This document shows, piece after piece, positions 38,147-46,648 of a DNA stretch of 64,000 bases. This stretch comes from an uncultured Roseburia sp. (GTDB lineage Bacteria; Bacillota; Clostridia; Lachnospirales; Lachnospiraceae). The position numbers were made by a program, and so were the translations under genes. The stretch lies in assembly GCA_900550935.1 (NCBI GenBank), contig URUD01000001.1, positions 62,001-126,000 on the forward strand. The letters are read 5' to 3'. Position 1 is the first letter of the stretch; the number at the start of each line of letters is the position of its first letter. The notes below the pieces were generated by a model, which saw nothing but the letters and a program-made list of their open reading frames with translations, made no database searches and had not been told where the DNA came from.

Positions 38147-38929
38147 AATAAAGATGAAGCGATCAAAAATGCGATCAATGAAAAGACAAAATTTGCAGCG
38201 GTAGGATTGGTTTCGAATGTGCTCGGCAGACGAAATCCGGTCGAAAAGATCATAAAGCTGGTGCATGAAAAAGGCGGTGTGGTGCTGGTGGATGCTGCGC
38301 AGGCAGTTTTACATGAAACGGTGGATGTCACGGCACTGGATGCAGATTTTCTGGCATTTTCCGGACACAAGATGATGGCACCGATGGGCATCGGCGTGCT
38401 CTATGGAAAAGAAAAACTGTTGGAAGAAATGCCGCCATTTTTGACCGGCGGGGAGATGATCGAGACTGTGACAAGAGAGGGTGCAACTTACGCTGAGCTT
38501 CCGCATAAATTTGAGGCAGGAACGGTCAACGGAGCCGGAGCCGTCGGACTTGCCGCTGCGATTGATTATAGGAAAGAGATCGGCATAAAAACGATCCAAA
38601 AGAGAGAGGCAGAACTCACCAAAATGTTGTTTGACGGTATGAGCCAGATTCCATATGTGCACATTTTAGGAAGTACAAGACCAGAGGAACATGGCGGTAT
38701 CTTAAGTTTTGTGATCGATGGGGTGCATCCGCACGACATTGCTTCTATTTTAGATGACAGCCAGATCGCCGTCCGCGCAGGACACCACTGTGCACAGCCC
38801 TTGTTAAAACATCTCGGTGTACTGGCATCTGCGCGCGCCAGTCTTGCATTTTATAATGACGAAAAAGATATCGAGCGTTTCTTAGATTGTCTCGCAGGCG
38901 TTCGAAGGAGGATGGGATATGGAGAGTAG
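38147..38929 (+). pseudogene. sufS: Cysteine desulfurase SufS, N terminus missing
   Basis: About 260 codons homologous to the last two thirds of SufS. The frame enters after a TGA at 38144 with NKDEAIKNAINEKTK, which is internal sequence of the family, so roughly 150 N-terminal residues are gone. The PLP lysine (SGHKMMAPMG) and the active-site Cys (RAGHHCAQP) are kept. No good start codon or binding site exists; a TTG at 38207 could start only a still shorter product. The piece lacks the cofactor-binding N-terminal part and is unlikely to work alone. It overlaps sufU by 11 bases, the normal suf arrangement. GC content jumps at its left edge. Confidence 0.85.
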
Positions 38930-39362
38930 AAGTTTTTACAATACGATTCTGACGGAGCACAACCTGCATCCTTTGCACAAGCAGGTTTTAAAGGATGCAA
39001 ACCTTGCGTTGGAGGGGGTCAATCCAAGTTGTGGGGATGACATTGTCCTCCAGCTTAAAGTGGAGGATGGAAAGATCACAGATGGAGCGTTTGCGGGAAG
39101 CGGATGCGCCGTCTCACAGGCTTCCGCAGATATGATGTTAGACCTTATCATTGGAAAGACAAAAGAGGAGGCATTAAAGCTCTCGGATCTTTTCCTGAAA
39201 ATGATCCACGGCGAGGCGACACCCGAGGAGATCGAACAGTTAGAAGAAGCATCTTCTCTTCAGGACATTTCACATATGCCTGCCCGTGTAAAATGTGCGG
39301 TGCTCGGCTGGCATACCATGGAAGAGATGCTGGACGAGAAAAAAACGTCTGATGATAAATAA
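38919..39362 (+). CDS. sufU: SufU-type iron-sulfur cluster assembly protein
   Basis: 147-residue zinc-containing sulfur acceptor that takes sulfur from SufS. Three ligand cysteines are visible: PSCGDD, SGCAVSQAS and RVKCAVLGW, with the 18-21-residue SufU insertion between the second and third regions relative to IscU. AAGGAGG lies 7 bases before the ATG. Its normal partner sufS is truncated just upstream and sufCBD are absent from the window, so function here depends on another SufS copy. Confidence 0.93.
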   Translation: MESRSFYNTILTEHNLHPLHKQVLKDANLALEGVNPSCGDDIVLQLKVEDGKITDGAFAGSGCAVSQASADMMLDLIIGKTKEEALKLSDLFLKMIHGEATPEEIEQLEEASSLQDISHMPARVKCAVLGWHTMEEMLDEKKTSDDK

Positions 39363-39443
39363 TCTCACTTACAGGTGCGCCATTTCTGTCAGGCAGAGGT
39401 ATAATATAGATGATTAGAAAAGACTAACCAATGTTATATTAGA

Positions 39444-39462
39444 CGGACGATGCGAACGTCCG
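39444..39462 (+). promoter_or_regulatory. Short GC-rich leader hairpin
   Basis: CGGACG (39444-39449) pairs with CGTCCG (39457-39462) over a 7-base loop. It ends 5 bases before the ribosome-binding site of the 77-residue gene and could affect its translation. Confidence 0.45.
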
Positions 39463-39477
39463 GAAATGGAGGTCATG

Positions 39478-39711
39478 ATGGGAAGATATTATCATTTGTC
39501 AAAAAAGCTGACAGAGGCACAGGCAGAAGAAGTGGAACGTGAGATGAGAGAGATCGAGGATGTGGAGAGCGTTGAGATCAATCAGGAGCACACCTATATG
39601 AAAGTGATCACGAAAGATGACGAGTTTTCCGGGGTGATGGGAAGAGCAGTCAATATTTGCAGCAGGGTTGCGGATGGCACGGAGCTGTCATTTTCCGGAT
39701 TTGCAGTGTAA
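39478..39711 (+). CDS. Small protein of unknown function, HMA-like fold possible
   Basis: 77 residues starting MGRYYHLSKKLTEAQ. Predicted pattern helix-strand-strand-helix (AQAEEVEREMREIEDVESVEI, then TYMKVIT) recalls heavy-metal-associated or ACT-like small domains, but no CxxC metal site is present. I do not recognise the family. GGAGG at 39468-39472 selects the ATG at 39478 over those at 39466 and 39475. It lies alone between sufU and the MATE promoter. Confidence 0.65.
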   Translation: MGRYYHLSKKLTEAQAEEVEREMREIEDVESVEINQEHTYMKVITKDDEFSGVMGRAVNICSRVADGTELSFSGFAV

Positions 39712-39727
39712 AAAAGATTTTTTGCAT

Positions 39728-39756
39728 TTGACTTTTTTTTAAATCAGAAATATAAT
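39728..39756 (+). promoter_or_regulatory. Sigma-A promoter upstream of the MATE pair
   Basis: -35 TTGACT (39728-39733), a 17-base spacer that is mostly T and A, and a perfect -10 TATAAT (39751-39756). The predicted start is near 39763, only a few bases before a strong hairpin. Confidence 0.75.
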
Positions 39757-39765
39757 AATTTTCGA

Positions 39766-39811
39766 ACGAGTAGCAAACTAGCGTAAATCCAGTTTTGCTG
39801 CTCGTTTTTTT
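39766..39811 (+). terminator. Terminator-like hairpin in the MATE leader
   Basis: ACGAGTAGCAAACT (39766-39779) pairs with AGTTTTGCTGCTCGT (39791-39805), one base bulged, followed by a run of T. It either ends the small upstream gene's transcript or, since a promoter precedes it, attenuates transcription into the MATE gene. Confidence 0.8.
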
Positions 39812-39843
39812 GTTTTTAAAATTATCATATGAGGAGAATTAAA

Positions 39844-41211
39844 ATGGAAAAAAGCAACAAAATGAAGGAGATGCCGGTAAGTAAGCTCATGGTTCAGATG
39901 GGAATACCGATGATCTTATCTATGGCATTGCAGGCGGTTTATAACATTGTAGACAGTGCCTTTGTTGGAAACATGAGATCAGGAAGTGAGGCGGCACTTA
40001 ATGCACTTACACTGGTGTTTCCAGTTCAGATGCTCATGGTAGCAGTTGGAATCGGAACAGGTGTGGGAACAAATGCACTTCTGGCAAGAACACTTGGACA
40101 GGGAGATCGTAAAAAGGCTGCAAAGGTGGCAGGAAACAGCGTATTTCTTGGGGTGATTATTTATGCGGTGTGCCTGTTGTTTGGAATTTTCGGAGTAAGA
40201 GCATATATTTCATCACAGACCATTGACCCTGAAGTTATATCAATGGGAACAGACTACTTAAGAATATGCTGTGTGATTTCATTTGGAATTATTTCCTTTT
40301 CATTATTTGAAAAACTCTTACAGGCAACAGGACGTTCCCTGTATTCTACGATCGGTCAGGTAGTAGGCGCAGTGGTGAATATTGTTCTTGATCCTATTAT
40401 GATTTATGGTATTGGACCTGTTCCTGAAATGGGAGTAAAAGGTGCTGCGTATGCAACGGTAATCGGACAGGTGGTATCTGCAGCATTGTTATTTATTTTT
40501 CATCTGAAATTAAATAAGGAATTTGAGCATGGTGTGAAATACATGAAACCGGATGCAAGAACGATAAAAGAAATCTATGCGATCGGACTTCCGGCGATCA
40601 TTGCACAGGCGCTTATGTCTATCATGGTATATGTGATGAATCTGATTTTGAAGTTCAGTCCATCGGCACAGACTGCATATGGATTGTTTTATAAAGTACA
40701 GCAGTTTGTATTGTTCCTTGCCTTTGGCCTTAGGGATGCGATCACACCGATCATAGCTTTTGCATATGGAATGGGAAGCAAAAAGAGGATCAAAGACGGG
40801 ATCAGATATGGCCTCATTGATACAGCAGTGTTGATGCTCTTTGGGATTCTGATTACAGAAATTTTTCCGGGTGCATTTGCGACTTTATTTAATGCAGGAC
40901 AGTCCAGAGAATATTTTATCAGTGCCATGAGGATCATCTCAATCAGTTTTATTTTTGCAGGAATCAATGTGGCATATCAGGGTATCTATCAGGCATTGGA
41001 AGGCGGTATCGAGTCACTGGTGATCTCACTGCTCAGACAGCTTGTACTCATATTGCCGTTAGCAGGAATTTTTTCCATCTTTGTCAGAAATGGTCAGATG
41101 GGAGTTTCGCTGATCTGGTGGGCATTTCCGATCACAGAGTTTATCGCGTGCCTGGTGGGATATGTATTTTTAAAGAAAATAAAAAAGAACAAAGTGGAAA
41201 GTTTAAGTTGA
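39844..41211 (+). CDS. MATE family efflux transporter (first of a tandem pair)
   Basis: 455-residue, twelve-helix cation antiporter. Family pattern [22 protein letters not shown], then [20 protein letters not shown] and the second repeat [25 protein letters not shown] 7 bases before the ATG at 39844 sets the start; the in-frame ATG at 39829 overlaps that site. About 40% similar in layout to, but clearly different in sequence from, the MATE gene at 4354 and the next one. Substrate unknown. Confidence 0.92.
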   Translation: MEKSNKMKEMPVSKLMVQMGIPMILSMALQAVYNIVDSAFVGNMRSGSEAALNALTLVFPVQMLMVAVGIGTGVGTNALLARTLGQGDRKKAAKVAGNSVFLGVIIYAVCLLFGIFGVRAYISSQTIDPEVISMGTDYLRICCVISFGIISFSLFEKLLQATGRSLYSTIGQVVGAVVNIVLDPIMIYGIGPVPEMGVKGAAYATVIGQVVSAALLFIFHLKLNKEFEHGVKYMKPDARTIKEIYAIGLPAIIAQALMSIMVYVMNLILKFSPSAQTAYGLFYKVQQFVLFLAFGLRDAITPIIAFAYGMGSKKRIKDGIRYGLIDTAVLMLFGILITEIFPGAFATLFNAGQSREYFISAMRIISISFIFAGINVAYQGIYQALEGGIESLVISLLRQLVLILPLAGIFSIFVRNGQMGVSLIWWAFPITEFIACLVGYVFLKKIKKNKVESLS

Positions 41212-41318
41212 GGAGAAAGTAGAAAAAGTGCAATTTTTGCAGGATATAATACAAGAAAAAGTGACAGCTATGGCGTATTATTGATATATGTTATATTGGA
41301 TATATGAGGAGAATACAC

Positions 41319-42641
41319 ATGGCAGCTGAGAGAAAAACATTAACACAATTATTTGTTCCGATATGCTTTGAGACACTATTTTATATGTTATCCGGAATGG
41401 TCGATACATTGATGTTATCGTCAGTCAGTGATCAGGCAGTTGGAGCAGTAGGTACAGCAAATACATACATAGGTGTCTTTATCATTATGTTCGGGGTGAT
41501 ATCTTCGGGAATGGTGGCAGTCATGACACAAAATATCGGGGCTGGAAGAACTGGGATCGCATATCAGGCAAGACAGCTTGGGCTGGCATTTAATGCCGTG
41601 ATTGGAATACTTATGTCTGTTTTCCTGGCTGCATTTTCAGGGAAGATACTCCGGATAGTAAGCATTGCACCGGCATTACAGGAGCCGGCAGAGATATACC
41701 TTAAGATTGTAGGCGGTGCCTGCTTTTTAAATGCACTTATCCCTATTTTTTCCAGTTATCTGAGAGTATTTGGATACACGAAACATTCACTGATCGGAAC
41801 GATCGTTGGAAACGTACTTAATATAGTGCTTAACTCGGTATTCCTGTTTGTGCTTAACTGGGGGGTAATGGGAGTAGCTGTTGCCACAGTGATCTCACGA
41901 GTGGTAAACTTGATTATTGTAGCAGCTATGGGAGCTGTGCTTATCAAGGCAAAGCAAAGTCCGGAGCGTATGTCCGCAGGAAAGATACTTGGACAGATCA
42001 TAAAAATAGGCTTCCCATCAGCCTGTGAGACGGCACTTTATAATGTGGCAATGACACTCATAGTTCGCTTTATGAACCAGATGGATGCAAATGGAATGAA
42101 TGTGGCAGCCCGCTCTTATACGATGCAGATAGCGAATTTTTCATATTGTGTTGGAGCTGCGTTTGCCCAGGCAAATGCCATTATGACGGGATGGAGAATT
42201 GGCGCAAAGGAATATGATGAGTGCGATAAGGGTACACGCAAGGCTGTCATATATGGACTTATAACAGCAACCTGTTTTTCTGTGACCTTTGCTGTGCTCG
42301 GACAATTTATCATCCACATATTTACGGATGATGTGCAGATGATAAAACTGGTAGAAAAGCTTCTGATCGTGGATATCTTTCTTGAATTTGGACGTGTGAC
42401 CAATCTGGTGTATGGACAGGCACTAAAGACCAGTGGGGATGCACTTTTCCCTGTTGTAATGGGGGCGATATTTATGTACCTGTTTGCAGTGGGCGGCACG
42501 TATTTTCTTGGAATCCATTTAGGGCTTTTGGCAGTGGGAGCATATATTGCGATGGCAGGTGATGAGTGTGCAAGAGCTGTAGGAATGGTACTTAGATGGA
42601 AGAGCGGGAAATGGAAAAATAAGAGTCTTTTGGAGTCATAG
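41319..42641 (+). CDS. MATE family efflux transporter (second of the pair)
   Basis: 440 residues, twelve predicted helices, starting MAAERKTLTQLFVPICFETL, with GMVDTLMLSSVSDQAVGAVG as the family's first-helix segment and IGFPSACETALYNVAMT opening the second repeat. The leader repeats the upstream pattern: GAGGAG then the start codon, here 8 bases apart, with an overlapping earlier ATG at 41304 rejected. The AraC gene begins 9 bases after its stop, so the two are co-transcribed. Confidence 0.92.
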   Translation: MAAERKTLTQLFVPICFETLFYMLSGMVDTLMLSSVSDQAVGAVGTANTYIGVFIIMFGVISSGMVAVMTQNIGAGRTGIAYQARQLGLAFNAVIGILMSVFLAAFSGKILRIVSIAPALQEPAEIYLKIVGGACFLNALIPIFSSYLRVFGYTKHSLIGTIVGNVLNIVLNSVFLFVLNWGVMGVAVATVISRVVNLIIVAAMGAVLIKAKQSPERMSAGKILGQIIKIGFPSACETALYNVAMTLIVRFMNQMDANGMNVAARSYTMQIANFSYCVGAAFAQANAIMTGWRIGAKEYDECDKGTRKAVIYGLITATCFSVTFAVLGQFIIHIFTDDVQMIKLVEKLLIVDIFLEFGRVTNLVYGQALKTSGDALFPVVMGAIFMYLFAVGGTYFLGIHLGLLAVGAYIAMAGDECARAVGMVLRWKSGKWKNKSLLES

Positions 42642-42650
42642 GAGCATAGA

Positions 42651-43502
42651 ATGTACTTTGAATTAAAGGAAAACAGACCACATGGTACGAAAGAGGATCC
42701 ATTTAGCATTTATCATATAAAAGATGTGGGTCGTGCCTTTCAGATACCGGTACACTGGCATAATGAACTTGAAATTATATATGTAAAAACAGGTTTCCTG
42801 AATGTAAATATATCAGGAGAGAGTTATGTTGGAAATTCAGGAGAAGCCTTTGTTGTGTCACCGGGAAATCTGCATTTTATGGGTTCACAAACAGGAGATG
42901 TGGATTACTATACCTTTCTTTTCCCACTCAGATATATAGCATTCCAGATTGATGATTTATATGATGATACGATAGTGGAACCTTTGAATAATGGTAAATA
43001 TATGATAATGCCACAGATTGGGGATGTAATAAAGGATATATGTGAGAGCCTGATCGACATTTATTCCATGAAAAATAATAACAATAAACAAAAGTTAGAT
43101 GCACAGATCGAGACAAAAATGAAACTGTTACAATTTATACAAAGAATGTGGCAGAAGGACTTTATCATTAATAATGATACGAATGGCAGAACTATGATGG
43201 AAAAAGAGATGATCTCATATATACAACAAAATTTCACGACGAAGATATCACTCAATAAGTTTGGTGCGCAGTTCCATCTATCAGAAAAATATATATCCAG
43301 ATATTTTAAGGAGCATTTTCATATTACCCTGTCACAGTATGTAAATCATCTGCGATTAGAATATGCCAGGCAGCTGCTGCAGGATACGACACTTCCTGTT
43401 ACAGAAATAGCAATGCAGAGCGGATACCAGAATGTGAGCTATTTTATCAGAAGCTTTAAAAAGACGTATGGTGTGCCTCCGCTCAGATACAGAAAAGAAT
43501 AA
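42651..43502 (+). CDS. AraC-family regulator with cupin domain
   Basis: 283 residues. Cupin at the N terminus (VHWHNELEIIYVKTGFLNV; VSPGNLHFM) and a C-terminal AraC domain (MISYIQQNFTTKISLNKFG; MQSGYQNVSYFIRSFKKTYG; PPLRYRKE). It is the last gene of the MATE-MATE-araC unit and probably responds to a small ligand that the pumps or nearby enzymes handle. Autoregulation is common in this layout, but no operator could be defined. Confidence 0.88.
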   Translation: MYFELKENRPHGTKEDPFSIYHIKDVGRAFQIPVHWHNELEIIYVKTGFLNVNISGESYVGNSGEAFVVSPGNLHFMGSQTGDVDYYTFLFPLRYIAFQIDDLYDDTIVEPLNNGKYMIMPQIGDVIKDICESLIDIYSMKNNNNKQKLDAQIETKMKLLQFIQRMWQKDFIINNDTNGRTMMEKEMISYIQQNFTTKISLNKFGAQFHLSEKYISRYFKEHFHITLSQYVNHLRLEYARQLLQDTTLPVTEIAMQSGYQNVSYFIRSFKKTYGVPPLRYRKE

Positions 43503-43611
43503 GTAGAGATATTTTTCTGTGGCGGCACGCTCGCAGATGAACTGGCAGATCTGGTGCAATTTTCAGCCTTTTTAAATAAAATTTCGGGAGATGAATGCGA
43601 AAGGCAGGGAG

Positions 43612-44061
43612 CTACCGCCGCAGATCGCGGCGTTTCCCTAATGCGTTAAACCATGCCTGGGGCAGGGCAAAACCGAAGACGGTCCCAAGAACGATGGCAC
43701 CTGCAACCTTGATGGTCTGCATGCCGTAATTGGAAAACTGCTCCATATCGTTCATAATAAAATAATAGGACGTGTAATAGATTCCCGCTCCGGGAACGAT
43801 CGGAAAGATGCCGGTGATCAGATAAAGGGTCACCGGATTTTTTCGTACCGAGGCGATCACCCTTGAGATCAGGGTAAGGGCGAATGTTGCGATCAGATTT
43901 GCGATGGGAATACTCGCATTATGATCTAAAAAGATCAGATAAACGATCCAACCGACCGCACCGGTCAGTCCACAGAAAAATAATTCTTTTTTGGGTGCCG
44001 AAAATAGAACGGCAAAGGATAAAGTTGCCATCAAACTGACAACAAACTGAACCACTATCAT
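43612..44061 (-). CDS. ThrE-like exporter, small subunit (YjjB type)
   Basis: 149-residue membrane protein with about five helices, matching the C-terminal half of ThrE threonine/serine exporters (DUF3815; LITGIFPIVPGAGIYYTSYY is the key segment). GGGAGGAG precedes the ATG at 44061; a longer frame to 44127 lies inside the partner gene. It overlaps the partner's stop codon by 4 bases, so both subunits are made together. In related bacteria the YjjP/YjjB pair exports amino acids or dicarboxylates. Confidence 0.88.
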   Translation of the reverse strand: MIVVQFVVSLMATLSFAVLFSAPKKELFFCGLTGAVGWIVYLIFLDHNASIPIANLIATFALTLISRVIASVRKNPVTLYLITGIFPIVPGAGIYYTSYYFIMNDMEQFSNYGMQTIKVAGAIVLGTVFGFALPQAWFNALGKRRDLRR

Positions 44062-44834
44062 AATAATGCTCCTCCCATCAGCAGATGATAAATCGTCATA
44101 ACGGTACCGACACCGACCGCGATACAAAAAGCAGTCAGGATGGCATCGATCATATGGATGGCACCGGAGAGGTAATCGCCGTTGAAAAAGTCACGGATCG
44201 ATGTGGTAAGGGCGATACCCGGCACCAGGGGCATGATCGAACCGATGATGGTCTTATCGTACAGGAGAGGAAGTCCAAGTGAATAGAAAAACAAGCTGAA
44301 GCAGGTCACAAAGGCACTTCCCAGAATATTTACGATAAAGCGCGAAGATTTTCCACTGCTTAAAAGTTTTAATAAGACCTTTAATAAAAATCCTGCAAAA
44401 AAAGCGGCAATGCTATCGTAGACCGTTCCACCGAAAAGATAGGTAAAGCATCCACAGCCGATGCCACAGAAGAGCCAGCCGAATTTGTCTCTTGTTTCAG
44501 GAATATTTTTACACTCATCTAATCGGACCCACGCATCGATCAGGGCACAGTCGTGGGAGCAGATCTCTCTGGATAACTGGTTTAATGCCGCAATACGACC
44601 CAGATGGGTGCTGCCCAGTGGGATATGCCGAATCATACTGCACGCATCTTCTCTATTTTCATTGGCACTCGCAAAGATACCATTGGATAAAACATAAACA
44701 TCATATTCTTCAACCTCATATGCATCTAAGATGTGCATGACCGTATCTTCGACACGGTACACTTCCGCACCATTGCGCAGCAGAGCCTCACCGGTTTCCA
44801 CTGCCAGCGATAAAATTTCTTTCGTTTCAGCCAT
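44058..44834 (-). CDS. ThrE-like exporter, large subunit (YjjP type)
   Basis: 258 residues. The N-terminal soluble part (GEALLRNGAEVYRVEDTVMHI) and following five helices match the ThrE_1/DUF1212 family, with the conserved PLVPGIALTTSIRDFFNGDYLSG. Together with the small subunit it forms a two-gene version of the fused ThrE exporter. Divergent from the spoVA cluster. Substrate not determined. Confidence 0.88.
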   Translation of the reverse strand: MAETKEILSLAVETGEALLRNGAEVYRVEDTVMHILDAYEVEEYDVYVLSNGIFASANENREDACSMIRHIPLGSTHLGRIAALNQLSREICSHDCALIDAWVRLDECKNIPETRDKFGWLFCGIGCGCFTYLFGGTVYDSIAAFFAGFLLKVLLKLLSSGKSSRFIVNILGSAFVTCFSLFFYSLGLPLLYDKTIIGSIMPLVPGIALTTSIRDFFNGDYLSGAIHMIDAILTAFCIAVGVGTVMTIYHLLMGGALL

Positions 44835-44964
44835 TTAAAATCCTCATTCAAAAATAATGTATTCTATGAAAAAGTAACATGTTTTTCCGGAAAAAGCAAT
44901 CTCATACATAATATTCGCAATTTTAGAAAAACTATAAGAAAAGTAAGACAGGGAGGAAGAAAAA

Positions 44965-45132
44965 ATGAACTGTAAAAAATACAAACTGTGCCTGGTAGGA
45001 CTGATCGTTCTGGCGCTGGTCTTTGGTGTCTGTTTTTATATGAGAAATTTAAAGGAAGGTCAGATGCCGGCGGACAGTATGCTGGTAAAAAACTGCAAAG
45101 AAGCCGGAGCGTGTGTTGAAAAATGGGTGTAA
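44965..45132 (+). CDS. Small membrane-anchored protein upstream of spoVAA
   Basis: A 55-residue frame: a short basic head (MNCKKYKLC), one hydrophobic segment (LVGLIVLALVFGVCFYM) and a small polar tail with two cysteines. GGGAGGAAG lies 5-14 bases before the ATG, and the end overlaps the spoVAA start by 10 bases, the spacing of a coupled real gene. I do not recognise it. It could be a lipoprotein-like or bitopic peptide made with SpoVAA. Confidence 0.6.
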   Translation: MNCKKYKLCLVGLIVLALVFGVCFYMRNLKEGQMPADSMLVKNCKEAGACVEKWV

Positions 45133-45776
45133 GCAATGAAACATTATATTTAAAAATAGAAAAGAATACCATCGTGACCGACCGGCATGTGAAGCTGTCG
45201 GATATCGCAAAGTTAGAGTGTACGGATCCGGCAATCCCGCGCCAGCTAAAACAAAAAAAGATCCATACGTTTCAGGATGCCATCGATGTCAGAAAACAGA
45301 AAAACCAGATGCAGGTCTTTTCCGTATTAAAGATCATCGAACTCATCCATGAAGAATACCCGAATGTTGATATTTCCAATGAGGGAGAAAGCGATTTTAT
45401 TGTGGAATATATCCCATATCCGGTCAAACCAAAGTGGATCAATGCGATCAAAACTGCTTTGCTGTGTGTGGTAGTTTTCTTTGGTTCTGCCTTTACGATC
45501 ATGGCATTTAACAATGATATCGGGGTCAATCAGGTCTTTTCCAAATTTTATCTGCAGGTCATGGGAAGTGGACCAGGCGGAGTGTCGGAACTGGAAGTCA
45601 GTTATTGTATTGGACTGGGTCTTGGAATCGTGATCTTTTTTAACCATGTGGGAAGAAAAAAGATCACGCCGGACCCTACTCCGATCCAGGTCGAGATGCG
45701 CAAGTACGAGACGGATATTGATACGACATTTATTGAAAATGCAGGAAGAAAGGGACACAGCATTGATGTTAATTAA
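45123..45776 (+). CDS. spoVAA: Stage V sporulation protein AA
   Basis: 217 residues: a cytoplasmic N-terminal domain (TLYLKIEKNTIVTDRHVKLS; VLKIIELIHEEYPNVDI) followed by two membrane helices and the family tail DPTPIQVEMRKYETDID. SpoVA proteins take dipicolinic acid across the forespore inner membrane during sporulation and release it in germination. The last 11 bases overlap spoVAB. No sigma-G promoter could be defined upstream. The gene is at a normal length. Confidence 0.9.
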   Translation: MGVSNETLYLKIEKNTIVTDRHVKLSDIAKLECTDPAIPRQLKQKKIHTFQDAIDVRKQKNQMQVFSVLKIIELIHEEYPNVDISNEGESDFIVEYIPYPVKPKWINAIKTALLCVVVFFGSAFTIMAFNNDIGVNQVFSKFYLQVMGSGPGGVSELEVSYCIGLGLGIVIFFNHVGRKKITPDPTPIQVEMRKYETDIDTTFIENAGRKGHSIDVN

Positions 45777-46188
45777 AGAGAGTTTCTTATGTCTGGTCGG
45801 ATTGACGGCGGGATTTGCCGTATCCGCGGGAACCTTTGCGTTTATGATCGTCATCGGTGTGATCCCAAGGATGATCGGAAAATGCAACCGGGCGGCAGAA
45901 ACCATGCATTTTGAAAATGCGATCATCTTAGGCGGGATTCTTGGCAATCTGATCTCGGTCTTTTTAGAGATCCGCATTCTGTTTGGCGTACTGTTTTTGT
46001 GTGCCTATGGAATATCGGCGGGCATTTTTGTGGGCTGTATCGCGGTGGCACTGGCGGAGATCTTAAATACATTTCCAATCATGTTCCGAAGGATTGGTTT
46101 AAAACAGGGACTGCCCTACGTGATGGTCGTCATGGCACTTGGCAAGACACTCGGGGCACTTTACTATTTCTTCCACCAGATCGGGTAA
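45766..46188 (+). CDS. spoVAB: Stage V sporulation protein AB
   Basis: 140-residue membrane protein with about four helices (LTAGFAVSAGTFAFMIVIGV; NAIILGGILGNLISVFLEIR; GISAGIFVGCIAVALAEILN). It matches SpoVAB in length and helix pattern. The ATG at 45766 lies inside the spoVAA end; AAAGGGA is about 11 bases upstream. Next would normally come spoVAC, but a DUF-type gene and a GH2 gene intervene. Confidence 0.88.
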   Translation: MLIKESFLCLVGLTAGFAVSAGTFAFMIVIGVIPRMIGKCNRAAETMHFENAIILGGILGNLISVFLEIRILFGVLFLCAYGISAGIFVGCIAVALAEILNTFPIMFRRIGLKQGLPYVMVVMALGKTLGALYYFFHQIG

Positions 46189-46199
46189 AAAGAGCGCAG

Positions 46200-46228
46200 A
46201 TGACATTTTTCTTCTTTTACAGTATACT
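46200..46228 (+). promoter_or_regulatory. Promoter after spoVAB
   Basis: -35 ATGACA (46200-46205), a 17-base spacer and -10 TATACT (46223-46228), each one base off consensus. It would drive the small gene, the GH2 gene and spoVAC. An inverted repeat CTTTTACAG (46214-46222) / CTGTAAAAG (46239-46247) straddles the -10 box and touches the ribosome-binding site. Confidence 0.7.
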
Positions 46229-46259
46229 GAAAAAAGAGCTGTAAAAGGAGGAAAACGCT

Positions 46260-46589
46260 ATGGTACCGTCAATCGCAAGACAGAGTATTATCATAAAATG
46301 TAACATGCAAAAGTCCGTCATTACGGGAAATTACGAATATTATTATGCGGCAGGTCTGATGAGTCCACTCTGGGGCATCACACTTTCCGGGGAGATGAAG
46401 CCGCTTGAAGTGGCAGATCAGATTGCGGGGAGGGCAGAACAGATTGAAACAAAGGATGAAAAAGAGGCATGGCTGTTACATATGCTCAAAGATTATGCGC
46501 CCACAGAGGAGTATGACGAGCAGATGGCAGAGCTGTTTTACCTTGGAGTGAAGGAAGAATATCTGTGGACGGTTACGATACCATCCTGA
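46260..46589 (+). CDS. Small conserved protein, possibly DUF3837
   Basis: 109 residues, soluble and acidic, with N-terminal MVPSIARQSIIIKCNMQKSV and a helical C terminus. It resembles what I recall as DUF3837 of Lachnospiraceae, but I am not sure. AAAAGGAGG ends 8 bases before the ATG. It follows a promoter and precedes the GH2 gene, whose frame opens before this stop although its likely start is 60 bases later. Function unknown. Confidence 0.7.
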   Translation: MVPSIARQSIIIKCNMQKSVITGNYEYYYAAGLMSPLWGITLSGEMKPLEVADQIAGRAEQIETKDEKEAWLLHMLKDYAPTEEYDEQMAELFYLGVKEEYLWTVTIPS

Positions 46590-46648
46590 TTTTAATCAAT
46601 CTGTTTACAAAGCAGAACGACTGGAGGGGCAGAAAATGGAGGGAAAAA

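Noticed and set aside
43612..44127. Longer form of the small ThrE-like subunit from 44127
   Set aside because: The additional 22 residues overlap the partner gene and are Arg/Tyr/Asp-rich; GGGAGGAG points to ATG 44061.
44880..44964. Sigma-G promoter upstream of the spoVA cluster
   Set aside because: CATAATA resembles a -10 box, but no TGAATA-like -35 lies at the right distance; the nearby TTTTTCCGGAAAAA is just a short palindrome.
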